A stretch of DNA of 64,000 nucleotides. It comes from Lachnospiraceae bacterium. GTDB lineage: Bacteria > Bacillota > Clostridia > Lachnospirales > Lachnospiraceae. The notes under the pieces were generated by a model, which was not told the origin of the DNA, ran no database searches, and saw only the letters and a list, made by a program, of their open reading frames with translations. The position numbers were made by a program, and so were the translations under genes. This document shows, one piece after another, positions 36,480 to 45,282 of this stretch (position 1 is the first letter of the stretch; every line of letters begins with the position of its first letter). The stretch is taken from assembly GCA_017469945.1 (NCBI GenBank), contig JAFUFI010000037.1:1-64000 (forward strand), written 5' to 3'.

Positions 36480-37427
36480 TCACTTCAAAACCTTTATCAT
36501 CGGTCTTACGCCTACTTTTTCATATAGCCCTGTGTTTCTTCTTGTAAAGCCGAATGACCTTATGCTTACATTGCCATCCGTAATATCGCTGCCAAGGGCA
36601 TATGATGCGCTTCCATCAGCTTCAGCCGGATATACAAGTCCGGGGTGATTTACGATCTCATCCTCAGGGATCACCTCCCCCGTCATCGGGTCCCTGACCT
36701 CTCCGGCGGCCTCTATATAGGGCTCCGGGTCAAAAACCTCAGCTCCGTTTTCGATTGCGGTCTGTGTTGGTCCGGCCCAAAGATAATCACCAAACTCTGT
36801 CACAAATTCATCATCCGGAAGCGTGACCTTGATCCCGTCGCTCCACTGCTGCATCTTTTCAATTACATCTTCCGAAAAAGCGCTGTTTATGAATTCATCA
36901 TTGAGCCATTGACACAGGTCGGTATCGGTAAATTTACCTTTGTATTCAGTGGACGACTCTACCATTTCATACAGGCTCGCGAGAGAGTCAGGATCGGTTC
37001 CGTCTCCGGCTGCGTTTTCAAAAAGCTTCGAGGTATCGGTATTGTCAATCATCGGTCTGGCATCGATCACCTTTTCGGATATAAGATAAAGATATTCTTC
37101 ATCTTCGTCATATACGATCCAGCCAAGCTCCTCGGATTCGAAACTTCCGATGTATATCCTATCTCCGACAGTAGTAATGGAAAGCAGTGTCATCTCGTCA
37201 GGTTCTGTGATATCCGCCTCACAGAGCTGCTCGTCAGGAATCATCCCATTGTCTTCCCCTGTCAAGTCGGCAATTTCTTCGTCCATTTCGTCAACCTCTC
37301 CGATTGCCGGTATGTCACGATCCTTTTTTCCGGCATTGTTCTTCAGTAGCAGATAAGTTCCGATTCCAATAACAGCCAGCAAACAGGCGGAACCTATTAT
37401 TATGATTCTTTTCTTTAATCTACTCAT
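36480..37427 (-). CDS. Membrane-anchored DUF6273-like protein
   Basis: A 315-residue protein with one N-terminal membrane helix (residues about 7-28, after basic SRLKKR) and the rest outside. After an acidic linker, residues about 75-315 carry a DUF6273-type domain: IYIGSFESEELGWIVYDEDEEYLYLISEKVIDARP, then LCQWLNDEFINSAFSEDVIEKM, GPTQTAIENGAEVF and the end VGVRPMIKVLK. The WWLRS motif is replaced by NVSIRSFG. Its stop codon lies 11 bases before the CAP-protein start. It is the first gene behind ECF-type promoter C. Confidence 0.75.
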   Translation of the reverse strand: MSRLKKRIIIIGSACLLAVIGIGTYLLLKNNAGKKDRDIPAIGEVDEMDEEIADLTGEDNGMIPDEQLCEADITEPDEMTLLSITTVGDRIYIGSFESEELGWIVYDEDEEYLYLISEKVIDARPMIDNTDTSKLFENAAGDGTDPDSLASLYEMVESSTEYKGKFTDTDLCQWLNDEFINSAFSEDVIEKMQQWSDGIKVTLPDDEFVTEFGDYLWAGPTQTAIENGAEVFDPEPYIEAAGEVRDPMTGEVIPEDEIVNHPGLVYPAEADGSASYALGSDITDGNVSIRSFGFTRRNTGLYEKVGVRPMIKVLK

Positions 37428-37491
37428 AACGTTAATTCGTCTCCTTTGTTTTTTCGTTTTTTGCAGGTATTTTCTGTTCTGTTACTATTAA

Positions 37492-37515
37492 TACGAATAA
37501 GAATCGTCAGAGGTT
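37492..37515 (-). promoter_or_regulatory. ECF-type promoter, copy C
   Basis: Minus strand AACC (37515..37512), 16 nt, CGTA (37495..37492), in the block shared with copies A and B. It lies about 65 bases before the membrane DUF6273 gene at 37427. Confidence 0.75.
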
Positions 37516-37554
37516 TTAAAAAAATAAAAAAAATTAAAAATTTTTCATTCCATC

Positions 37555-37582
37555 AAAAAAACTCCCGGAATAATCCGAGAGT
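37555..37582 (-). terminator. Terminator of the pyrC-pyrK-pyrD operon
   Basis: On the minus strand AACTC-T-CGGA (37582..) pairs with TCCG-G-GAGTT across ATTA, followed by a run of T (37560..37555). It lies 30 bases after pyrD and separates it from promoter C. Confidence 0.8.
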
Positions 37583-37614
37583 TCCCTTATTTTATCGCCT
37601 TATTTCTTTATCTC

Positions 37615-38520
37615 CTACTTCACCGCTCCGATGAGGTCTTTAATATCGTCTACCTTGTTGCGGCGCATGTAATCCTCGATACCCTCGATCACTTCGATCG
37701 TAGCGTAGGGATTAATGAAATTTGCCGCGCCGACGGATACGGCTGTTGCACCCGCAAGGATAAACTCAAGAGCATCTTCTGCCGTAGCGATTCCTCCCAT
37801 TCCGATAATCGGGATTTTTACCGCCTGCGCTGCCTGGTAAACCATACGTACTGCCACCGGCTTTATGGCGGGTCCGCTCATTCCTCCGGTCTTGTTGGCA
37901 AGAGCGAAGGTCTTTTTGTTTATATCGATCTTCATTCCCGTAATTGTATTGATAAGAGAAAGAGCGTCAGCGCCTGCTGCCTCAGCGGCTTTTGCCATCT
38001 CCGTAATATCCGTGACATTGGGAGAAAGCTTCATGATGATCGGCTGTTTTGCATGCTTTTTTATCTCTTTCGTGATCTCTGTAAGAGCCTCCGCCTTTTG
38101 ACCGAAGGCGATAGCGCCCTCTTTAACATTGGGGCAGGAGACGTTTATCTCAAGCATATCGACTCTCTTTTCATCAGAGAGCCTTTCAACAACGTCCACA
38201 TAATCCTGAATGGATTTTCCGCAGACATTTACGATAACATTGGTATCGTAGCCTTCAAGGAACTTAAGATCTCTTTCGCAAAAGACATCGATTCCCGGGT
38301 TTTGAAGTCCGATGGCGTTAAGCATACCTCCGTAAACTTCCGTAACTCTGGGAGTCGGATTTCCGGGCCAGGGAATATTGGCAACGCCCTTGCTGGTAAC
38401 AGCTCCCAATTTATTAAGATCAACAAATTCATCATATTCCATTCCGGATCCGAAAGTACCCGAACCAACGGTTACGGGATTTTTCCACTTTACGCCGGCA
38501 ATTTCTATTTCTGTTTTCAT
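37615..38520 (-). CDS. pyrD: Dihydroorotate dehydrogenase B, catalytic subunit
   Basis: FMN enzyme oxidising dihydroorotate to orotate in pyrimidine synthesis. The 301 residues show NPVTVGSGTFGSGMEY (FMN site), the active-site NVSCPNVKEGAIAFGQ with Cys as the base (typical of class 1B), KLSPNVTDI, and IIGMGGIATAEDALEFILAGA. It overlaps pyrK by four bases (ATGA), so translation is coupled, as expected for the PyrD-PyrK complex that passes electrons to NAD. Confidence 0.96.
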   Translation of the reverse strand: MKTEIEIAGVKWKNPVTVGSGTFGSGMEYDEFVDLNKLGAVTSKGVANIPWPGNPTPRVTEVYGGMLNAIGLQNPGIDVFCERDLKFLEGYDTNVIVNVCGKSIQDYVDVVERLSDEKRVDMLEINVSCPNVKEGAIAFGQKAEALTEITKEIKKHAKQPIIMKLSPNVTDITEMAKAAEAAGADALSLINTITGMKIDINKKTFALANKTGGMSGPAIKPVAVRMVYQAAQAVKIPIIGMGGIATAEDALEFILAGATAVSVGAANFINPYATIEVIEGIEDYMRRNKVDDIKDLIGAVK

Positions 38521-39320
38521 ATCTCAACATCCTCCGCCAAAAATACAGGTCCGTCGGTACATATTCTCGCGTTGTTTACATGGGAATGATGGTCAACCTC
38601 TTTTGTTTTGACAACACATCCGAGGCAGGCTCCCACGCCGCAAGCCATATGCTCCTCAAGAGAAATATATGCAGGAATATTTTTCTCCGACGCAAATTTC
38701 TTAATTGCCCTGAGCATAGGCATAGGTCCGCAGGCGCAGATGACGTCAGCTTCTATTTCCTCAGCCTCCACTGCGTTCATAACATTTCCTTTTGTTCCTA
38801 CACTTCCGTCCTCCGAGGCTATATAAACCTTTCCGTATTTCTCAAGGTCTTCCTTAAGGAAAGTCTTGTCATCTCTGTAGCCGACAACAATTATGATCTC
38901 GGACTTCTCATTAATGCTAAGCTGTTCGTTTTGGCAAAAAAGCTCTTTTGCAAGTTCGAGCATAGGCGGGATTCCGATTCCACCGCCCATGAGCATAACG
39001 CGCTTTCCCTTTAAAAGGCTTAAGTCGTAGCCATTTCCAAGGACGCCGAGAACGTCTAAGCCATCCCCCTCTTTGTACTGTGAGAACTCTGCGGTTCCCT
39101 TTCCGGCTACTCTGTATACCAGTCTCAGAGCGCTCTTTGATGCATCGGCTTCACAGATACTTATAGGTCTGGGAAGAAGGGTGCTCTTGTCGTTAGGATA
39201 TACTCCGATGAACTGTCCGGCGCTGGCATCCTTTGCAATATCACACTCGAGCCACATATCGTAGATGCCCGGTGCAAGACTTTTTTGCGAAAGTATTTTT
39301 GCTGTTGTTTTCTTCTTCAT
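38517..39320 (-). CDS. pyrK: Dihydroorotate dehydrogenase electron-transfer subunit
   Basis: FAD and [2Fe-2S] subunit that links PyrD to NAD. The 267 residues contain the flavin-binding RPISICEAD, the NAD-binding MLMGGGIGIPPMLELAKEL, and the iron-sulfur loop CGVGACLGCVVK with a later Cys in NARICTDGPVF, the four cluster ligands. The order is that of PyrK from Gram-positive bacteria. It follows pyrC by 40 bases and overlaps pyrD by four. Confidence 0.95.
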   Translation of the reverse strand: MKKKTTAKILSQKSLAPGIYDMWLECDIAKDASAGQFIGVYPNDKSTLLPRPISICEADASKSALRLVYRVAGKGTAEFSQYKEGDGLDVLGVLGNGYDLSLLKGKRVMLMGGGIGIPPMLELAKELFCQNEQLSINEKSEIIIVVGYRDDKTFLKEDLEKYGKVYIASEDGSVGTKGNVMNAVEAEEIEADVICACGPMPMLRAIKKFASEKNIPAYISLEEHMACGVGACLGCVVKTKEVDHHSHVNNARICTDGPVFLAEDVEI

Positions 39321-39360
39321 TTAAGATCTCCGTTTTTTATCTGTAGATTTAAAATCATCT

Positions 39361-40641
39361 TTACTTAGCTTTATAAACGACTTTACCGCCGCATATAGTA
39401 TACAAGACTCTTCCTGTCATTTCCCATCCTATAAAAGGTGTATTGCAAGCCTTTGATGCAATATCTTCTTTCTTGTATACATACTTTTCGTTTAGGTCAA
39501 GTATAACGATATCCGCAGGTCCCCCTTCGGCAAGATATCCCGCGTCGAGTTTATATATCCTTGCGGGATTTGTACTCATGCTCGCCAGTAAAGATCTCAG
39601 TCTCATCTTTCCTGTATTCAAAAGATTCATCACGGCAAGAGGCAGTGCGGTCTCAAGTCCTATAATACCGCTGGGGGCCTTTGTAAGTTCCCTTGCCTTT
39701 TCTTCAGCGGTATGAGGCGCATGGTCCGTAGCGATCATATCTATGGTTCCGTCTGCAAGTCCTTCCGCAACAGCCTCTCTGTCAGCTTCTTCTCTAAGAG
39801 GCGGATTCATCTTGGCTAATGTGCCATGTTCGATTGCTGCTTCCTCAGTAAGCGAGAAGTGATGAGGAGTAGCCTCGGCATAGACCTTTAGCCCTTCAGC
39901 CTTTGCCCTTCTTACCATCTCAACGCCCTCTTTTGTGGAGATATGCTGGATATCGATGGCAGCTCCTGTTTTTCTCGCCAGTTCGATATCTCTTCGGATC
40001 ATATTTATTTCCGCATCCCTCGGAGATCCGCCGATGCCGAAATACTCGCTGGCTTTTCCTCTGTTGATACCGTTATTCTCAATAACCGACGGATCTTCTT
40101 CATGAAAGCTTAAAGGAAGATCCAGCGCCTTACTTTTTTTCATAGCCTCAAGGACTATTTCTTCTTTGACAAGAGGAATACCGTCATCCGTAAAGCCAAC
40201 CGCTCCGGCCTTTGCAAGAGTATCAAAATCAGTTAGCTCCTCTCCCTTCATTCCGTATGTTACGTTTGCGCAGGCATATACATTTATATCTGTCTCTTTC
40301 CCTTTTTCAAGAACGTACTTAAGGGTTTCGACATTATCGATCGTCGGCTTTGTGTTGGCCATCATAACGACGCTTGTATAGCCGCCTGCCGCCGCCGCTT
40401 TCGCCCCCGTATAAATATCCTCTTTGTCCGTAAATCCGGGGTCGCGGAAATGTACATGTACGTCTACAAAACCCGGCGCTACAACCTTGCCCGCAGCATC
40501 AATAGTCGTTATCCCCTGTAAATCATCCTCCGATATTTTTTCTTTTATGCAAAGGATTTTCCCTTCGGATAAAAGAATATCTCTTACACCGTCAAGTCCC
40601 GATACAGGGTCTATAACCCGTCCGTCTTTAATAAGTATCAT
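39361..40641 (-). CDS. pyrC: Dihydroorotase
   Basis: Cyclises carbamoyl-aspartate to dihydroorotate. The 426 residues carry the amidohydrolase metal motif VDVHVHFRDPG, the ANTKP segment (MMANTKPTIDN), the metal-bridging and histidine stretches SFHEEDP and IQHISTKEGVE, and the ATDHAPH end motif. ATG 40641 was chosen because it is the usual start of the domain (MILIKDGRVIDP) and follows a GGGTGA site; the frame is open to an ATG at 40680, which lies within a terminator-like hairpin. It is the first gene of pyrC-pyrK-pyrD. Confidence 0.94.
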   Translation of the reverse strand: MILIKDGRVIDPVSGLDGVRDILLSEGKILCIKEKISEDDLQGITTIDAAGKVVAPGFVDVHVHFRDPGFTDKEDIYTGAKAAAAGGYTSVVMMANTKPTIDNVETLKYVLEKGKETDINVYACANVTYGMKGEELTDFDTLAKAGAVGFTDDGIPLVKEEIVLEAMKKSKALDLPLSFHEEDPSVIENNGINRGKASEYFGIGGSPRDAEINMIRRDIELARKTGAAIDIQHISTKEGVEMVRRAKAEGLKVYAEATPHHFSLTEEAAIEHGTLAKMNPPLREEADREAVAEGLADGTIDMIATDHAPHTAEEKARELTKAPSGIIGLETALPLAVMNLLNTGKMRLRSLLASMSTNPARIYKLDAGYLAEGGPADIVILDLNEKYVYKKEDIASKACNTPFIGWEMTGRVLYTICGGKVVYKAK

Positions 40642-40653
40642 ATTTTCACCCAT

Positions 40654-40676
40654 AAAAAGCCCGTAAACATCCGGGC
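40654..40676 (-). terminator. pyrC: Leader hairpin with T-run just before pyrC (possible attenuator)
   Basis: Minus strand GCCCG (40676..40672) pairs with CGGGC (40663..40659), followed by TTTTT (40658..40654). The hairpin lies about 23 bases after the predicted transcription start and 13 before the start codon. No PyrR-binding consensus is recognisable. Confidence 0.6.
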
Positions 40677-40699
40677 ACATTTTCTGTTCTTTTCAGCAC

Positions 40700-40728
40700 A
40701 TTGTACCATAAATATTTACGGGCGTGAA
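40700..40728 (-). promoter_or_regulatory. pyrC: Sigma-A promoter of the pyr operon
   Basis: Minus strand TTCACG (40728..40723), 17 nt, TACAAT (40705..40700), just after the end of the RND gene. Confidence 0.65.
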
Positions 40729-40742
40729 TTTTTATATAAAAT

Positions 40743-43700
40743 TTATTCCTCTTTGCCTAGGGCTTTTTCTGCCTTTTCAGCCTCTATCTGAAGCATAAAT
40801 TCCTTGGCATCATCGGGGATGTCATCGATATTATCTCCGCCTACATCAACGTTAAGGGGCGGCTTCTTAAAGAGGATATCATACATAACCGGTATGATAA
40901 ACAAAGTCATCAAGGTTGCGTACAAAAGTCCGCCGGCTATAACAAGTGCCATTGCTCTTCCCATCTGGCTTCCCATATCATCGCCGAAAATAAGGCTTGC
41001 CTCTGCAAGGATAGTTGTAAGGGCCGTCATAAGGATAGGTCTCATACGGGTCTTTCCTGTTGCAATAAGAGCATCCCTTCTTTCCATACCGCCCATTCTA
41101 AGCTGGTTCGTATAGTCTACATATACGATTCCGTTATTAACAACCGTACCGGTAAGGACTATGAATCCCATAAGTGCCATCATTGAGATATTTTCGCCGG
41201 TAAACCAGAGGGACATAAATCCTCCGGTGTAAGCAAGAGGCAGTGTAAAGAGCACGATGAATGGTGAGAGCAGACTCTGGAACTGGGCTACCATAACGAA
41301 GTAGATAAATGCGATACCCATTAAGAATATAGGCATCATATCCTTTACCATCTTCATAGTAGCTTCCGATTCACCGCCCATATCAATAGTATAACCATCG
41401 GGTACTTCATACTTATCAAGAAGAGGACGAAGTTTTCTCGAAAGAAGAGTTTCATTTTCTCCTTCGGCAACTCCAGCAGTTACGGTAATATATCTCGTCT
41501 GGTTCTCACGCGAGATACTGTTGTATCCGTCTTCAAAAGATAAAGTTGCAAACTCTGAAAGCGGTCTTGTCTCCTGCGCAGATGCCTGCGTGCTCATGCC
41601 GCTTCCGCCCATTTGTGAGCCAAAGCCTGATCCGCCGAATGCTGAACCAAATCCTCCGCTTCCTCCCATAGAGGCAGTAAATCCTCCCGACGCCCCCGTA
41701 AGAGATGAACTCTTAGTTTCGGTTTTTGTCTCTTTATCGTCATCTTCCGATTTTTCTTCGGGAGGTGTTACGGGAATCTCAATATCAAGAAGGTTCTCGG
41801 CTGTTACCGGATCTAATTCGTCAACGATATCAACCTTCATATCTACACCGTCTACGGTAACCGTGATGGCGTTCTTTGTTGTAGCCATTTCCGCGGCTAC
41901 AGCCTGATAAATCTGTGCTACGGTAACACCGTATTTGATAGCCTTATCTTTATCTACGTCAAGGTGAAGGACCTTGTCCGCCTCTTCCTGTCCATTGCTT
42001 ATATCTACATATCCGTCAACCTGAGATACGATTTCCATCAGATCTTCACTGATCTTTCGAAGAGTCTCAAGATCCTGTCCGTAGATTGAGATTGAAAGTC
42101 CGCTTCCAAGGATCGCTCCCATCTCATCAAGACCGCCGGAAACAGATACATCTATTCCAAGTTCTTTTGCGATATCGTAGATTGAGTCTGTGATTTTCTT
42201 AACTTCTCCGGCGCCGGCTCTTTCATTCTCGGTAGAGATCATCAGTGAGAAGCTGTTGTAAGCTCCGTCACTTCCGCCAAATCCGAAAAGAGCTTCACCG
42301 CTTCCGGACATAGATCCGACTGAAGCCACTCCGGGTACTTCGACCGTTCTGTAGATAAGTTCATCCACAAGTCCGTAGGCTTCTTCTCTTGAAAGCTCCT
42401 CCTCATCAAAGGAAACAGTTGCCTGTATCTGGTTGCTGGTAAGCTCAGGGATCATAACAATACCCATTCTGAATACCTGCCAGATTGATATTCCCAAAAG
42501 AAGTACTGCCACGGCCAGAGGCACAACCTTAACCTTAAGACAGAAAGCAAGTACCTTTCCGTAGAGATTCTGGATCTTATCAAAGACTTTATGGCTCTTG
42601 GGCTTTGTCTTTCTAAGAAGCGTCGAGCTTGCCGCAGGCACAACCGTCATTGCAACAAGAAGCGATGCCAGCAGACAATATATTATGGTAAGGGCCATAG
42701 GAAGCATCAAAGACCTTACCATACCCGTTGTATAAACCATCGGGAAGAATACGCAGACACTGGTAAGGGTGGATGCGACAACCGCTCCGGCTACCTGGTT
42801 TGTTCCCTGAACAGCAGCTCTCGGCGCATTTATGCCTCTTCCTCTTAGCCTGTATATATTTTCGATGATAACGATTGAGTTATCAACAAGCATACCGATT
42901 CCCAGCGCCATTCCCGATAGGGACATCATATTCAGGGAAATTCCCGAGAAATACATAGCCACAAGTGATAAAAGTACACTTAAAGGAATGCTTATGGCAA
43001 CAACGATGGTCGGCATCACGTCTTTTAAGAAAAATGCAAGGATGATAACCGCAAGAGCCGCGCCGAGGATCATACTCTGCATTACGCTCTTGATGATAAT
43101 CTCGATATAGTCACCCTGGTCCACCATAACAAGGATATCAAGACCTTCGTATCTGTCCTCGAGTTCCTTTATCTCCGAGCGAAGGGTACGGCTTACCTCG
43201 TTGGTTCCTGTGGTGCTTGCTTTATAAACGGACAGAATTACCGCGCTCCGGTTATTAAGTCTTGCGTACGTGGTTCCGGAGTTGTCAATAACCGTAATAT
43301 CCGCAACGGAATCAAGGGTTATATCTCCGACTCCGTCTATGCTTGCAAGGAGCATATTTCCAAGGTCTTCCACGGAATCGTAATTGTTTCCGATCTTAAG
43401 AAGCCATGAATTGTCATCTTTATCATCAATATATCCCGCAGGCATCTCGAAGTTTTGTGCATATATGAGTGCAGAGATTGTATCAAGGGATAAAAGTCCG
43501 TCTGCATTTGCACTTTCGAGAGCAGTTTTACTTTGATCCTCAAATGTCTTTTCGGCATCATTGTAGCTTTCCCATCCGCTCTCTAACTGTTCCTTTGCGG
43601 AATCCATCTGTGTCTTCCCGGCATCAAGCTGTGCCTGAGCTGTTTCGAGAGCGCTCGCTCCGGTTGCGAGCTGAGCCTGTGCTGCAGCAAAGCCTGCTGC

Positions 43701-45188
43701 CGCCTGCATCTTGGCCGCCTCTATATCGGTATAAGATACACCGAGTTTTTTAAGCTCATCCTCAAACTTTGCAACAATTCCTTTTGTTACTTCTATCTCA
43801 ACCTCTAAAGCCGTAAGCTCCGACTTGTAGCTGTTTATTGTCTGCTGCGCAGTCTTAAGCTGGGGGAGGGAGGCATTTAAAGTATCTACCTGAGTCTGGG
43901 TAGCTGCTTTTGCTGCAGTTAATGCTCCTGATGAAGCAGTAGCTGCTCCAACGTATGCCGCGGTCACAGTTGCATCTTTAGGATCGGATGTATCTGCTTC
44001 GTACGCTGCATAAGCCGCATTATATCCAGCTGATAAGGTGGCAAGATCGGGAGCTGCCGTCGCTAAAGTTGCAAGGCCAAGTCCAAGGACCTGACCATTG
44101 GTCTGACCCGGAACAGTCGAGTTTTGCTGAGTAGCAAAAGTAGGATCTGCTGCAATAGCATCAGCCAGAGCGATCAGCTGCTCCATAGTTGTAATTGAGT
44201 TTGTAGCTGTTGCTAATCCCGCCTCCATCGTACTTACGGTAGAATCAAGATCATCAACCGATATTCCGAATGGAGCAAGAGCTTTTCCCGCCTCTTCGAT
44301 GGCGGTCTTAAGTACCGCTTCCTGAGCCTGCTGAGTTACGAGCTGGCTCTGGTAGGATGAAAGCTGGTCAAGAGCAAGAGAAGCCTGAGCAAGCTGCTCG
44401 TAGGTCTCTTTCTGCTTCTTATCGAGCTCTTCCTTGCCTTTTTCAAGTTCAGCCTTTCCGCTGTCTATTTTAGCCTGTCCGTCAGCCATCTCTTTTTTGC
44501 CCTTATCGAGCTCGGCCTGACCGTCTTCAAGCTGTTTTTTCGCATCATCAAGAGAAGCTCTGGCATCATCTAACGCATCCTGAGCCTTCGCCTTTATTTT
44601 TTCATTTAATTCATCTACTTTTTTCTGGTTAAGGGAAACCTGTACGGTTTTTTCGATAAGACCGGTCGCTGAAACATCGGCCACACCGTCCTGTCTTTCA
44701 ATCTGAGGTAAAAGCGCATCCTCCACAAATCTTGACAGTTCCTCGATATCCTTGCCCTCATAACTTATGGCAAGATACATAGAAGCAAGCATATCCGCGC
44801 TTAGTTCAAGTACGTTCGGTATCCCGACCTCCTCGGGGAAAACCGCTCGAACGGTATTTATAGCCGAGGTAACCTTAACAAGGGCGCTGTCCATGTTAGT
44901 ATCATCCTCAAATTCCAGCTGAACCATACTGTAGTTCTCATAGCTGAAGCTGGTGACATTTTTAACGCCGGTTATTGTTCCGAGAGATCCTTCGAGTGGC
45001 TCCGTAACAACGGATTCAACCTTTTCGGGGCTGGCACCGGGATATGTAGTTAAAACAAGTAAATAAGGGAGATTTACTTCCGGCAGCAGATCAAGCTGCA
45101 TTTTTGTAATGCTTACTACACCAAGAATCAGTACAGCAAGCACCGCAATCAGAATTGTATAAGGTTTTTTTACGCTGAATTTAGACAT
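40743..45188 (-). CDS. RND-family exporter (AcrB/HAE1-like) with a coiled-coil insert
   Basis: A 1481-residue proton-driven efflux pump. The N-terminus has the usual YTILIAVLAVLILGVVS helix and PEVNLPYLLVLTTYPGASPE. Two sets of membrane helices are seen: around LGAALAVIILAFFLKDVMPT, with LSGMALGIGMLVDNSIVIIENIYR, and the second set with MALMGFIVLTGTVVNNGIVYVDY. Residues about 195-560 are an insert of coiled coil with LDDAKKQLEDGQAELDKGKK repeats, in the outside porter domain; a Gly/Ser/Met-rich run (GGFGSAFGGSGFGSQMGG) lies in the second outside domain. Typical AcrB has about 1050 residues. GGTGAG precedes ATG 45188. Substrate unknown. The palindrome at 45224-45234 may be an operator. Confidence 0.9.
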   Translation of the reverse strand: MSKFSVKKPYTILIAVLAVLILGVVSITKMQLDLLPEVNLPYLLVLTTYPGASPEKVESVVTEPLEGSLGTITGVKNVTSFSYENYSMVQLEFEDDTNMDSALVKVTSAINTVRAVFPEEVGIPNVLELSADMLASMYLAISYEGKDIEELSRFVEDALLPQIERQDGVADVSATGLIEKTVQVSLNQKKVDELNEKIKAKAQDALDDARASLDDAKKQLEDGQAELDKGKKEMADGQAKIDSGKAELEKGKEELDKKQKETYEQLAQASLALDQLSSYQSQLVTQQAQEAVLKTAIEEAGKALAPFGISVDDLDSTVSTMEAGLATATNSITTMEQLIALADAIAADPTFATQQNSTVPGQTNGQVLGLGLATLATAAPDLATLSAGYNAAYAAYEADTSDPKDATVTAAYVGAATASSGALTAAKAATQTQVDTLNASLPQLKTAQQTINSYKSELTALEVEIEVTKGIVAKFEDELKKLGVSYTDIEAAKMQAAAGFAAAQAQLATGASALETAQAQLDAGKTQMDSAKEQLESGWESYNDAEKTFEDQSKTALESANADGLLSLDTISALIYAQNFEMPAGYIDDKDDNSWLLKIGNNYDSVEDLGNMLLASIDGVGDITLDSVADITVIDNSGTTYARLNNRSAVILSVYKASTTGTNEVSRTLRSEIKELEDRYEGLDILVMVDQGDYIEIIIKSVMQSMILGAALAVIILAFFLKDVMPTIVVAISIPLSVLLSLVAMYFSGISLNMMSLSGMALGIGMLVDNSIVIIENIYRLRGRGINAPRAAVQGTNQVAGAVVASTLTSVCVFFPMVYTTGMVRSLMLPMALTIIYCLLASLLVAMTVVPAASSTLLRKTKPKSHKVFDKIQNLYGKVLAFCLKVKVVPLAVAVLLLGISIWQVFRMGIVMIPELTSNQIQATVSFDEEELSREEAYGLVDELIYRTVEVPGVASVGSMSGSGEALFGFGGSDGAYNSFSLMISTENERAGAGEVKKITDSIYDIAKELGIDVSVSGGLDEMGAILGSGLSISIYGQDLETLRKISEDLMEIVSQVDGYVDISNGQEEADKVLHLDVDKDKAIKYGVTVAQIYQAVAAEMATTKNAITVTVDGVDMKVDIVDELDPVTAENLLDIEIPVTPPEEKSEDDDKETKTETKSSSLTGASGGFTASMGGSGGFGSAFGGSGFGSQMGGSGMSTQASAQETRPLSEFATLSFEDGYNSISRENQTRYITVTAGVAEGENETLLSRKLRPLLDKYEVPDGYTIDMGGESEATMKMVKDMMPIFLMGIAFIYFVMVAQFQSLLSPFIVLFTLPLAYTGGFMSLWFTGENISMMALMGFIVLTGTVVNNGIVYVDYTNQLRMGGMERRDALIATGKTRMRPILMTALTTILAEASLIFGDDMGSQMGRAMALVIAGGLLYATLMTLFIIPVMYDILFKKPPLNVDVGGDNIDDIPDDAKEFMLQIEAEKAEKALGKEE

Positions 45189-45223
45189 CTTTCTCACCCG
45201 GCATATTTTCAGAAATTTAGTGC

Positions 45224-45234
45224 GTTACTGTAAC
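45224..45234 (-). promoter_or_regulatory. Palindrome GTTACAGTAAC before the RND gene
   Basis: An 11-bp perfect palindrome (GTTAC-A-GTAAC on the minus strand) lies 36 bases before the start codon, in A/T-rich promoter-like DNA. It could be a repressor operator; no regulator is adjacent. Confidence 0.35.
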
Positions 45235-45282
45235 AATATAATCCAGGTGAGAAGATTTTTAAAGAATTGGGCTCTAAAGTTT

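Noticed and set aside
40654..40728. PyrR-dependent attenuator
   Set aside because: The leader is only about 60 nt and holds no PyrR-binding consensus or anti-terminator.
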